This document shows, in pieces, positions 9,017 to 18,076 of a stretch of DNA of 64,000 nt. Numbering within the stretch: position 1 is the stretch's first letter; the number at the start of each line of letters is the position of its first letter. Made by a program: the position numbers and the translations under genes. The DNA is from Schaalia sp. 19OD2882 (GTDB lineage Bacteria; Actinomycetota; Actinomycetes; Actinomycetales; Actinomycetaceae): NCBI RefSeq assembly GCF_018986735.1, contig NZ_CP065521.1, positions 868,001-932,000 of the forward strand, in the 5' to 3' direction. The notes beneath the pieces are model-generated. The model did not search any database, was not told where the DNA came from, and saw nothing but the letters and a program-made list of their open reading frames with translations.

Positions 9017-10936
9017 ATGCCCCAGCGCCCGGACCTGCGCAACGTCGCCATCGTCGCCCACGTCGACCACGGGAAGACGACGCTCGTGGACGCGATGCTG
9101 TGGCAGTCCGGTGTCTTCTCCGAACGCGACACGGTGGACAAGACCGGCGAGCGGGTCATGGACTCCGGCGATCTGGAGCGCGAAAAGGGCATCACGATCC
9201 TCGCCAAGAACACCGCCGTCCACTACCGCGGGCCTGCCGCCCAGGAGATGGGACTGACCGGCGGGGTCGTCATCAACGTCATCGACACCCCCGGCCACGC
9301 GGATTTCGGCGGCGAGGTCGAACGTGGCCTGTCCATGGTTGACGGCGTCGTCCTGCTGGTCGACGCCTCCGAAGGTCCCCTGCCCCAGACCCGTTTCGTC
9401 CTGCGCAAGGCCCTGCAGGCCCAGCTGCCCGTCGTCGTCGTGGTCAACAAGGTGGACCGACCGGACTCGCGCATCGAGGAGGTCGTCTCGGAGACCACCG
9501 ACCTGTTGCTCTCCTTGGCCGAGGACCTCATGGACGACGGTGTCGAGGCGGATGTGGACGCGCTTCTGGACGTGCCCGTCGTCTACGCCTCCGCCAAGGC
9601 CGGGGTGTCCTCCCTGACGAATCCTGGCGACGGACTCCTGCCGACCGAGGACCTGGAGCCCCTGTTCCGCACGATCCTGCAGCGCATCCCCGGCCCCACC
9701 TTCGAGGAGGGCGCACCCCTGCAGGCGCATGTCACCAACCTGGACGCCTCGCCCTTCCTGGGACGCCTTGCCCTGCTGCGTGTCCACAACGGCACCCTGC
9801 GCAAGGGCTCCACCGTGGGCCTGGCCCGCCACGACGGCACCTTGAAGACCGTGCGCATCTCGGAGCTGCTGCGCACCGAGGGCCTGGAGCGCCACAGCGC
9901 CGAGTCCGCCGAGCCGGGCGACATCGTCGCCGTGGCCGGCATCGAGGACATCACCATCGGAGAGTCCCTGGTCGACCTGGAAGACCCGCGACCCCTGCCT
10001 CTCATCACGGTCGACGACCCGGCGATCTCCATGACCATCGGCATCAACACCTCGCCCATGGCGGGCCGTGTCAAGGGCGCGAAGGTCACGGCCCGCCAGG
10101 TCAAGGACCGTCTGGACAAGGAACTGGTGGGCAACGTCTCCCTCAAGGTCCTGCCCACCGACCGCCCCGACGCCTGGGAGGTCCAGGGACGCGGCGAACT
10201 GGCCCTGGCGATCCTGGTCGAGCAGATGCGCCGCGAAGGATTCGAACTGACCGTCGGCAAGCCGCAGGTCGTCACCAAGCAGATCGACGGCGCCACCTGC
10301 GAGCCCATGGAACGTATGACCATCGACATTCCCGAGGAGTACCTGGGGGCCGTCACGCAGCTCATGGCGGCGCGCAAGGGACGCATGGAGACGATGGCCA
10401 ACCACGGGTCCGGGTGGATTCGCCTGGAGTTCGTGGTCCCTGCACGCGGCCTCATCGGATTCCGCACCCGCTTCCTCACCGAGACCCGCGGAACCGGAAT
10501 CGCCAGCTCCATCTCCGAGGGCTACGCCCCGTGGATGGGGCCCATCGAGCAGCGCCTGACCGGATCCTTGGTGGCCGACCGGGCCGGCCAGGCCACTCCC
10601 TACGCGATGATCAACCTGCAAGAGCGCGGTGTTTTCATCGTCGAGGCCGGCTCGGAGGTCTACGAGGGGCAGGTCGTGGGTGAGAACCCGCGCGGCGAGG
10701 ACATGGACGTGAACATCTGCCGCGAGAAGAAGCAGACGAACACGCGCTCCGCCACTGCCGACGTGTACGAGTCCCTCACTCCTTCGCGTCGCCTGACCCT
10801 GGAGGAGTCCCTGGAGTTCGCCGCCAACGACGAATGCGTGGAGGTCACTCCGGAGGCTGTGCGTGTGCGCAAGGTCGTGCTGGACGCCCAGGAGCGTTTC
10901 AAGATCGCCGCCCGGCAGCGCCGCGCCCAGAAGTGA
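9017..10936 (+). CDS. typA: Translational GTPase TypA/BipA
   Basis: A 639-residue ribosome-associated GTPase of the TypA/BipA family, linked to stress growth and ribosome assembly. G1 is AHVDHGKT (14-21), switch II is DTPGHADFGGEVER, and G4 is NKVD. EF-G-like domains III and V follow, with the BipA-specific C-terminal domain including GLIGFRTRFLTETRGTG. Length is typical. The start at 9017 is fixed by AGAAGGAG 6 bases upstream and by MPQRPDLRN preceding the conserved NVAIVAHVDHGKT; the frame is open upstream but without conserved sequence. Confidence 0.95.
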   Translation: MPQRPDLRNVAIVAHVDHGKTTLVDAMLWQSGVFSERDTVDKTGERVMDSGDLEREKGITILAKNTAVHYRGPAAQEMGLTGGVVINVIDTPGHADFGGEVERGLSMVDGVVLLVDASEGPLPQTRFVLRKALQAQLPVVVVVNKVDRPDSRIEEVVSETTDLLLSLAEDLMDDGVEADVDALLDVPVVYASAKAGVSSLTNPGDGLLPTEDLEPLFRTILQRIPGPTFEEGAPLQAHVTNLDASPFLGRLALLRVHNGTLRKGSTVGLARHDGTLKTVRISELLRTEGLERHSAESAEPGDIVAVAGIEDITIGESLVDLEDPRPLPLITVDDPAISMTIGINTSPMAGRVKGAKVTARQVKDRLDKELVGNVSLKVLPTDRPDAWEVQGRGELALAILVEQMRREGFELTVGKPQVVTKQIDGATCEPMERMTIDIPEEYLGAVTQLMAARKGRMETMANHGSGWIRLEFVVPARGLIGFRTRFLTETRGTGIASSISEGYAPWMGPIEQRLTGSLVADRAGQATPYAMINLQERGVFIVEAGSEVYEGQVVGENPRGEDMDVNICREKKQTNTRSATADVYESLTPSRRLTLEESLEFAANDECVEVTPEAVRVRKVVLDAQERFKIAARQRRAQK

Positions 10937-10951
10937 GGGGCGTAGGGCCGG

Positions 10952-11209
10952 TCACCGCCTTGCCGGGATGGCCCGACCGGTGACCATCGTCCACGCGTCG
11001 ACTCGGACCAGGGTGCCATCGCGCTTTTGCACCAGGACATGGCTGAGTTCCGTGTGCATCAACTCACCGGCCACCTCGTGCAACCCGTCGTCCAGGCGCG
11101 CCAGCAACGCCACCCGTTGCCCCGGCCTCCAGTCGAGCCACGGCGGGCGCGGGGCAGGGGCGCCAGGATCGCGGGTGCCACCTGCAGGGGGTGCTGTGCC
11201 ATCGTCCAT
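10952..11209 (-). CDS. Small hypothetical protein near ferredoxin gene
   Basis: An 85-residue protein with a disordered N-terminus (Pro, Ala, Gly) and a conserved-looking core WRPGQRVALLARLDDG followed by short strands ending at VTGRAIPARR. It could be a small beta-barrel domain. I do not recognise a characterised family. ATG at 11209 is chosen because the hexamer TATTAT ends exactly 6 bases upstream, the leaderless pattern; an upstream GTG at 11254 would add 15 residues. It is divergent from fdxA. Confidence 0.6.
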   Translation of the reverse strand: MDDGTAPPAGGTRDPGAPAPRPPWLDWRPGQRVALLARLDDGLHEVAGELMHTELSHVLVQKRDGTLVRVDAWTMVTGRAIPARR

Positions 11210-11215
11210 GGGTGG

Positions 11216-11221
11216 ATAATA
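11216..11221 (-). promoter_or_regulatory. -10 element shared by divergent genes
   Basis: On the minus strand TATTAT plus 6 bases leads to the ATG at 11209. Read on the plus strand the same bases contain TAATAT-like sequence and could serve fdxA, whose start is about 55 bases downstream. Confidence 0.45.
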
Positions 11222-11276
11222 TGAGCTGTTCACCGGCCGGCGCGGAGCCGGCACCCGTTGGGGAGGAGCAAGGGAA

Positions 11277-11618
11277 ATGACCTACGTCATCGCGCAGCCC
11301 TGCGTGGACGTCAAAGACCGCGCGTGTGTCGACGAGTGCCCCGTCGACTGCATCTACGAGGGTGCCAGGTCCTTGTACATCCACCCGGAGGAATGCGTCG
11401 ACTGCGGTGCCTGCGAGCCCGTGTGCCCCACGGAGGCCATCTTCTACGAGGACGACCTGCCCGAGCAGTGGTCCGACTACTACCGGGCCAATGCCGACTT
11501 CTTCAACGACCTGGGCTCGCCCGGCGGCGCCCAGCGAGCCGGAGTGCAGGACTTCGACGATGCGATGATCGCCGCCTTGCCCCCACAGAACCAGGAGTAC
11601 CTGGACGCCAACTCCTGA
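11277..11618 (+). CDS. fdxA: Seven-iron ferredoxin FdxA
   Basis: A 113-residue ferredoxin with the N-terminal pattern of mycobacterial FdxA. Cys residues are at 9, 17, 21, 25, 40, 43, 46 and 50, giving one 4Fe-4S and one 3Fe-4S cluster in the family. The conserved block [11 protein letters not shown] and the second block [12 protein letters not shown] are intact. It acts as a soluble low-potential electron carrier. A Gly/Ala-rich acidic tail is typical for the group. The gene is 45 bases upstream of dapC on the same strand, an arrangement common in actinobacteria. Confidence 0.92.
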   Translation: MTYVIAQPCVDVKDRACVDECPVDCIYEGARSLYIHPEECVDCGACEPVCPTEAIFYEDDLPEQWSDYYRANADFFNDLGSPGGAQRAGVQDFDDAMIAALPPQNQEYLDANS

Positions 11619-11662
11619 CACCCGCATCTCCGCCCCGCCCTCGTCCCCGGAAGGACAGCGAA

Positions 11663-12850
11663 ATGATGGAGCCCTTGCGCCTGCCCCGCGCCCTGGCACT
11701 GCCGGACTTCCCGTGGGACCTGCTGGCCCCCCACAAGCAGGTGGCCCTTTCCCACCCGGGCGACATCTGTGACCTGTCGGTGGGCACCCCGGTGGATTCC
11801 ACCCCGGACCTGGCCCGCGCGGCCTTGGCCGAGGCCTCCGACGCCCACGGCTACCCGGTGGTCGTCGGCACCGAGGAGGTGCGGGACGCCATCCGCACCT
11901 GGTGTCGCAGCCGAGGCATGGTCGACCCCGGACCCGACGGGGTGGTGCCGACCATCGGTTCCAAAGAGGCGGTCGCCTTGCTGCCGCGTCTTCTCGGCGT
12001 GGGGCCCGGGGACAGGGTCCTGGTCCCGAAGGTCGCCTACCCGACCTACGACATCGGCGCCCGCCTGGCCGGAGCCACCCCCGTTCCCGTCGACCCGACG
12101 CGCCCCGAGGACTGGCCCGATGCGACCCTCGTGTGGCTGAACTCTCCGGGCAACCCCGACGGGCACGTCCTGTCCGTCGACCACCTGCGGGCCGCCCGGG
12201 ACTGGGCACGGGGGCGTGGCGCGGTCCTGGTCGCCGATGAATGCTACGCGGCCCTGCCCTGGCAGGCTCCGTGGACCCGGACGGGTGTGCCCTCCCTGCT
12301 GTCCGACGGGGTGTGCGAGGGCGATCCCACGGGTCTGCTGGTGCTGTACTCCCTGTCGAAACAGTCGAACATGGCGGGTTACCGGGGAGCCCTCATGGCC
12401 GGCGACCCGAACCTGGTGCGTGCGGCCGTCGAGGTGCGCAAACATGCCGGACTCATGGTGCCGGCCCCCGTCCAACACGCCATGGCCATCGCACTGGCGG
12501 ACCGCGCGCATGTGGAGGCGCAGGTGGCGCGGTATGCGGCGCGTCGCGCACGTCTGTTGGAGGCCCTGTCGCGCACGGACCTGGTCAATGATCCCGAGTC
12601 GGTGGCCGGACTGTACCTGTGGGTGCGGCGCGACCGGGAAGGCGTGGGGGCAGAGCAGGTCTTCGCACGTGGGGGAGGGGACTCCTGGGAGCTGGTGCGC
12701 GCCTTCGCGGCCCTCGGCATCCTCGTGGCCCCGGGCGACTTCTACGGCGAGGCCGCCCACGGTGCGGTCCGCATCGCGCTGACCGCCTCTGACGAGCGCA
12801 TCGAGGCAGCCGCCCGCCGGATCGAGGAGGGCCTGTCCGGAACGTGGTGA
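11663..12850 (+). CDS. dapC: Succinyldiaminopimelate transaminase DapC
   Basis: A 395-residue fold-type I PLP aminotransferase of the actinobacterial DapC group, which makes N-succinyl-LL-2,6-diaminopimelate for lysine and peptidoglycan. Evidence: SVGTPVDSTP near the start, NSPGNPDG (substrate-binding Asn/Pro), ADECYA, and the PLP lysine in YSLSKQSNMAGYR near residue 233. It follows fdxA, and dapD lies 1.5 kb downstream, which supports the lysine-pathway role. ATG at 11663 sits 7 bases after GGAAGGA; a second ATG follows at once. Confidence 0.88.
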   Translation: MMEPLRLPRALALPDFPWDLLAPHKQVALSHPGDICDLSVGTPVDSTPDLARAALAEASDAHGYPVVVGTEEVRDAIRTWCRSRGMVDPGPDGVVPTIGSKEAVALLPRLLGVGPGDRVLVPKVAYPTYDIGARLAGATPVPVDPTRPEDWPDATLVWLNSPGNPDGHVLSVDHLRAARDWARGRGAVLVADECYAALPWQAPWTRTGVPSLLSDGVCEGDPTGLLVLYSLSKQSNMAGYRGALMAGDPNLVRAAVEVRKHAGLMVPAPVQHAMAIALADRAHVEAQVARYAARRARLLEALSRTDLVNDPESVAGLYLWVRRDREGVGAEQVFARGGGDSWELVRAFAALGILVAPGDFYGEAAHGAVRIALTASDERIEAAARRIEEGLSGTW

Positions 12851-12854
12851 ACCC

Positions 12855-12883
12855 TGACGAACTTTTGGTTCAGGGATTACAGT
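12855..12883 (+). promoter_or_regulatory. Candidate gltA promoter
   Basis: TGACGA at 12855-12860 and TACAGT at 12878-12883 are separated by 17 bases, a fair match to a housekeeping actinobacterial promoter. The predicted leader to gltA is about 80 bases. Confidence 0.35.
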
Positions 12884-12968
12884 TGGGACCAGGGTCCCAC
12901 ATTCGGTGGGGCAGTGTGCTGGAGTGTCGAGGTCGACATTGGCACTGATCATCAAGGAGGTCCTGACC

Positions 12969-14330
<1,362 letters not shown>

Positions 14331-14343
14331 GGGCAAGCGGCCG

Positions 14344-14373
14344 CCCCGCCGGTGGCCCTCCAAGCCGGCGGGG
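14344..14373. terminator. Convergent terminator gltA/dapD
   Basis: A perfect 9-bp stem, CCCCGCCGG at 14344-14352 with CCGGCGGGG at 14365-14373, has a 12-base loop. It lies in the short gap between the two convergent stop codons, abuts the dapD stop, and lacks a long T run on either side. Confidence 0.65.
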
Positions 14374-15357
14374 TCATGCCACCGGAGTGTCGGTGTCGGC
14401 AAAGACGATGGGCCGGTCGCCGCGGGCCAGAGCCTCCACCCGACCGGACATGGAATTGCGTCGGAACAGGACGTTCGAGGCGCCTGCAAGTGCCCTTGCC
14501 GGCACGATGCGCGGGTCCTGGAACAGGCCGTTGGACCCCGGGATGACGCCGCCACTGGGCATGAGCGCCACCTTCGTGCCGGCAGTGAGGTACAGGCCGG
14601 CTTCCACCACGCAGTCGTCACCCAAGGGGATGCCCAGACCGGAATTGGCGCCCAGAAGGCAGCGCTTGCCGACGCGGACCCGCGTCCGTCCCTCGCCCGA
14701 GAGGGTTCCCATGGTGGAGGCTCCACCACCCACGTCCGACCCGTCATCGACGACGACTCCTTGCGAGATGCGGCCTTCCACCATGGAACGCCCCAGGGTC
14801 CCGGAGTTGTAGTTGACGAAAGCGGCGTGCATGACCGAGGTGCCCTCTGCCAAGTGGGCACCCAGGCGCACCTTGGCGCCCTCGGCGATGCGCACTCCCG
14901 AGGGGACCACGTAGTTGACCATCGGCGGGAACTTGTCGACTCCGTGGGCCGTCACCGGGTGGCCCAGGTGGGCACGCAGGCGCAGGCGCGTGGCCTCGAA
15001 GTCCTCGACCGCGCAGGGGCCGGCGCTGGTCCACACGACATTGGGCAGACGCGAGTGGATCCCGTCCAGGTTGATGGTGTTGGGGCGCACCAGGCGGTGA
15101 GAGAGCAGGTGCAGGCGCAGGTACGCGTCGGCGGTGGACTGGGGCTGGTCGTCCAGGTCGACGACGCAGGTGACCACCGAGGCGCGTACCCGGCGGGCTT
15201 CGTCTGCCTGCTGCATGGCGGCCAGGGTCTCGAGCAGCTCGGGGTCGCCGGCCTCGGGCTTGTCCCCGAGGCGCGGGGAGGGAAACCAGACGTCGAGCGT
15301 CTGTCCTGAATTCGTCACGGTGGCAAGGCCGATGCCCCACGCAGTCGTCGTCTCCAT
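14374..15357 (-). CDS. dapD: Tetrahydrodipicolinate N-succinyltransferase DapD
   Basis: A 327-residue actinobacterial DapD, which succinylates tetrahydrodipicolinate in the diaminopimelate/lysine pathway. The N-terminal domain is followed by the left-handed beta-helix with hexapeptide repeats (GVRIAEGAKVRLGAHLAEGT, VVDDGSDVGGGAS, LLGANSGLGIPLGDDCVV). The NYNSG and MVEGRIS motifs are those of the mycobacterial enzyme. A TAAAGT hexamer 7 bases before the ATG suggests a leaderless message. Confidence 0.92.
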   Translation of the reverse strand: METTTAWGIGLATVTNSGQTLDVWFPSPRLGDKPEAGDPELLETLAAMQQADEARRVRASVVTCVVDLDDQPQSTADAYLRLHLLSHRLVRPNTINLDGIHSRLPNVVWTSAGPCAVEDFEATRLRLRAHLGHPVTAHGVDKFPPMVNYVVPSGVRIAEGAKVRLGAHLAEGTSVMHAAFVNYNSGTLGRSMVEGRISQGVVVDDGSDVGGGASTMGTLSGEGRTRVRVGKRCLLGANSGLGIPLGDDCVVEAGLYLTAGTKVALMPSGGVIPGSNGLFQDPRIVPARALAGASNVLFRRNSMSGRVEALARGDRPIVFADTDTPVA

Positions 15358-15364
15358 GACCGCT

Positions 15365-15370
15365 ACTTTA
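15365..15370 (-). promoter_or_regulatory. -10 element, leaderless dapD
   Basis: Minus-strand TAAAGT is followed by 7 bases and the dapD ATG at 15357. Confidence 0.45.
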
Positions 15371-15382
15371 CGCGTTCTTGTC

Positions 15383-16078
15383 TCAGAACTGGTGGGCGTC
15401 CCACAGTTCGTGCCAAGTCACGCCGACTTCGCGGGCAAGGGTACGCAGCAGCGGCAAGGAGATGCCGACCACATTGTGAGGATCCCCTTCGACTCCGCGG
15501 ACGAAAGCGCCGCCCAATCCGTCGATCGTGAAGGAACCTGCCACGTGCAGCGGTTCGCCCGTGGCCACGTAGGCGTCGACCTCGTCCTGGTCCATGTCGG
15601 CGAAGTGCACCACGGTGGAGGCGGCGGCGCCTGCCCGGGCGAGCACCTCGCGTCGCGCCCCGGGGGCGGTGGCGGCCGACAGGAGCGCCACCGCGTGGCC
15701 CGTCCACAAGGTCGCTGTGGAGCCACTCATGGCGAGGATTCGCCGACGCGCCTCTTCGGGGGAGCCGGGTTTGCCGACCACCTGCCCGTCGGTGTCCAGC
15801 ATCGAGTCGCAGGCGACGACGAACATGGTGCTGTCGTGGGGGACGTGGGCGTGCTCGACCTCGACCAGGTGGGTCAATGTCTCCTCCAACTTCGCCCGGG
15901 CGAGGACCTGGACCTGCTCGGCCGCTCCGGCCGCCTCTCCTCGGGCGCGGGCCCGGTCGATGAATGCGGCGAGAACGGCGTCCTCGTCCACATCGGAAGG
16001 AAAGACCGAGGGGGTGATCCCTGCGGCACGCAAGGTGGCCGATCTGGCGGGGGACTTCGAGGCGAGGGCGAGGATCAT
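15383..16078 (-). CDS. Maf-type nucleotide pyrophosphatase
   Basis: A 231-residue Maf/Ham1-fold protein. The N-terminal motif LALASKSPARSATLRAAGI is the family signature; CDSMLDTDGQVVGKPGSPEEARR and the GHAVAL region follow. Maf proteins hydrolyse non-canonical or canonical nucleoside triphosphates (dTTP, UTP) and affect septation. Actinobacterial members are slightly longer than the 190-200 residues of E. coli Maf, as here. It is divergent from the adenylate cyclase gene. Confidence 0.88.
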   Translation of the reverse strand: MILALASKSPARSATLRAAGITPSVFPSDVDEDAVLAAFIDRARARGEAAGAAEQVQVLARAKLEETLTHLVEVEHAHVPHDSTMFVVACDSMLDTDGQVVGKPGSPEEARRRILAMSGSTATLWTGHAVALLSAATAPGARREVLARAGAAASTVVHFADMDQDEVDAYVATGEPLHVAGSFTIDGLGGAFVRGVEGDPHNVVGISLPLLRTLAREVGVTWHELWDAHQF

Positions 16079-16140
16079 GGGCCGATTCTCGCAGACCGGA
16101 GACGGTACGGGCTCGGCGGCTCACGGAGGGCGCTTCGCAC

Positions 16141-16159
16141 AATGTGACGAAAATGTGAC
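16141..16159 (+). repeat. Direct repeats upstream of adenylate cyclase
   Basis: Two copies of AATGTGAC start at 16141 and 16152, one helical turn apart. The extended form AATGTGACGA at 16141 recurs at 17298 upstream of the response regulator. The half-site TGTGA resembles CRP/GlxR half-sites, but the arrangement is direct, not inverted. Confidence 0.45.
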
Positions 16160-16212
16160 AATCGCTTACAATTCGAAGTGATGATGGACACATCTTTCAG
16201 GGGGTGCTCGCC

Positions 16213-17259
16213 GTGACTGACGTCCGTGAGCCCACCTCGCACGTTCTCGAAGTGCCGCCCGCGCCCGAGTCGACGCTCACCTCCTACGCCTCCACACTGC
16301 TCGGCGGTCCCGTGGTGCACAGCGCCCGCGACCTCGCTTCACGCACCGGCACCACCGTCGAAGGCGTACGCCGATTCTGGTCCGCCATGGGCTTTCCCGT
16401 CCGCGACCCCGAAGCACTCGCATTCACCCACCGGGACTTGGGCGTGTACGCCTCATGGACGGAACTCCTCGAATCCGGTGCCATCGACGAAGCCACCAGC
16501 CAGTCGCTGCTGCGTGCCAACGCCCACCTGGCCGACCGACTGGGCCTGTGGCAGGTCGAAGCCTTGGTCGAGGACGCCGTGCGGCGCCTGGGCCTGGACG
16601 ACACGACCGCCCGCATCTACGTCCTGGACCACATGCGCGACAAGGTGGCGGTCCTGGAGCGGATGATGACCCACTCCTGGCACCGGCAACTCGAAGCCCT
16701 GCTCTCGCGCATGGACTCCGAGGTCGCCGCCAGGGGCCTGGAGGACGTCAAAGCCCGCTTTCCCCTGACGCGCTCCCTCGGCTTCGTCGACATGGTCTCC
16801 TTCACCTCGCACTCGACGATCATGGGAGACGCCCTGGTCGGCCTCATCCAGCGATTCGAGGAGGAGTCGCGCGCCGCCGTGACCGAGGCAGGCGGACGAG
16901 TGGTGAAGATGATCGGTGACGCGGTCATGTACATCGCCGACGACCTGCCCACCGGACTGGAGGTCGCCAGTTCCCTCATCGAAAGGCTCGGCGCCGACGA
17001 GGAGATCCTTCCCGTGCGCGCCTCCTTCGTCCGTGGGGACGTGTTCTCCCGTTCGGGAGACGTTTTCGGACCCACCGTCAACCTTGCTGCCCGACTGGCG
17101 GACATTGCGCCGGTCGGCAGGATCCTCACCGACCCGACCACCGCTGCCGGTATCGCCGCCGACGAGATCGGAGCAAGCTACCGCCTGGAGGAATTCCCCT
17201 CGGCGGAACTGCGGGGATTCGGGCAGGTCTCGCCGTATCTGTTGACCCGCATCCAATGA
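16213..17259 (+). CDS. Class III adenylate cyclase (Rv1264-like)
   Basis: A 348-residue soluble nucleotidyl cyclase. The N-terminal 190 residues are helical and resemble the autoinhibitory domain of mycobacterial Rv1264-type cyclases. The C-terminal catalytic domain has the first metal Asp in GFVDMVSFT, VVKMIGDAVMYI with the second Asp and the purine-specifying Lys, GDVFGPTVNLAARL with the transition-state Asn and Arg, and a downstream RILT. All residues needed for ATP cyclisation appear present. GTG at 16213 is preferred because AGGGGG lies 8 bases upstream; GTG at 16204 overlaps that site. Direct repeats upstream may be an operator. Confidence 0.85.
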   Translation: MTDVREPTSHVLEVPPAPESTLTSYASTLLGGPVVHSARDLASRTGTTVEGVRRFWSAMGFPVRDPEALAFTHRDLGVYASWTELLESGAIDEATSQSLLRANAHLADRLGLWQVEALVEDAVRRLGLDDTTARIYVLDHMRDKVAVLERMMTHSWHRQLEALLSRMDSEVAARGLEDVKARFPLTRSLGFVDMVSFTSHSTIMGDALVGLIQRFEEESRAAVTEAGGRVVKMIGDAVMYIADDLPTGLEVASSLIERLGADEEILPVRASFVRGDVFSRSGDVFGPTVNLAARLADIAPVGRILTDPTTAAGIAADEIGASYRLEEFPSAELRGFGQVSPYLLTRIQ

Positions 17260-17297
17260 GTGGGGTGGCGCGTCGACGCGGCGTGAGGAGACTTTGC

Positions 17298-17307
17298 AAT
17301 GTGACGA
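17298..17307 (+). promoter_or_regulatory. Copy of the AATGTGACGA motif
   Basis: A ten-base exact match to the motif at 16141, lying 72 bases before the response regulator start. It may be a shared operator linking the two transcription units. Confidence 0.35.
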
Positions 17308-17357
17308 TCTGGCTTGGAGAAAGTCAACAGAACTGAAAGTTCGGGAGTGTTCCAGTA

Positions 17358-17363
17358 TAGGAT
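17358..17363 (+). promoter_or_regulatory. -10 element, leaderless response regulator
   Basis: TAGGAT followed by exactly 6 bases and the ATG at 17370. Confidence 0.55.
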
Positions 17364-17369
17364 GGCTCC

Positions 17370-18050
17370 ATGACCACGGTACTTCTTGTCGAAGACGACC
17401 CCGCGATCTCCGAACCTCTTGCCCGCGCCCTGGGGCGCGAAGGCTACCAAGTGCGCGCCCACGGCACCGGCCGCGGAGCCCTGTCGGAGGTTGACGGTGT
17501 CGACCTGGTCGTCCTCGACCTCGGCCTGCCCGACATCGACGGGCTGGAGGTTGCCCGCGAGATCCGCCAGTCCGGACGCGCAGTGCCGATCCTCATCCTC
17601 ACGGCACGCACCGACGAGGTCGACATGGTCGTCGGCCTGGATGCCGGCGCGGACGACTACGTGACCAAGCCCTTCCGCCTGGCAGAACTGCTGGCCCGCG
17701 TGCGGGCCCTCCTGCGTCGCACCGGTGCCGACAGTGTCGAAGGAGAACTGGTCGCCCAGGACGTACGTGTGGACGTCCACGCCCACCGCGCCTTCAGTGG
17801 GGAGCGGGAGTTGCAGCTCACCGCCAAGGAATTCGACCTGCTGCGCGTCCTGGTGCGCGAGGCCGGAAATGTCGTCGAACGCGAGACCCTCATGCGTGAG
17901 GTCTGGGGATCCGACCCCACCGGCTCCACGAAGACCCTTGACATGCACGTGTCGTGGCTGCGGCGCAAACTCGGTGACGACGCCGCCGACCCCCGCTACG
18001 TCACCACCGTGCGCGGCATGGGCTTCCGCTTCGAAAAGGCCGCACGCTGA
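17370..18050 (+). CDS. OmpR/PhoB-type response regulator
   Basis: A 226-residue two-component regulator. The receiver domain (1-115) has acidic residues EDD at 8-10, phospho-acceptor D50 in VVLDLGLPD, and Lys in TKPF. The C-terminal winged helix carries LTAKEFDLLRVLV and the recognition region SWLRRKLGDD, ending with RGMGFRFEK. The partner kinase begins 27 bases downstream. The regulated genes cannot be told from this sequence. Confidence 0.92.
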   Translation: MTTVLLVEDDPAISEPLARALGREGYQVRAHGTGRGALSEVDGVDLVVLDLGLPDIDGLEVAREIRQSGRAVPILILTARTDEVDMVVGLDAGADDYVTKPFRLAELLARVRALLRRTGADSVEGELVAQDVRVDVHAHRAFSGERELQLTAKEFDLLRVLVREAGNVVERETLMREVWGSDPTGSTKTLDMHVSWLRRKLGDDAADPRYVTTVRGMGFRFEKAAR

Positions 18051-18076
18051 CCCGACCTGGCTGACGGGAGGCCGAA

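Noticed and set aside
8921..10621. A 566-codon minus-strand frame opposite typA
   Set aside because: Shadow of a strongly conserved GTPase gene; its composition is an artefact of the coding strand.
10948..10985. GGTCACC/GGTGACC inverted repeat after typA
   Set aside because: The loop is over 20 bases and the repeat lies inside the 3' end of the small convergent gene; evidence is too weak to call a terminator.
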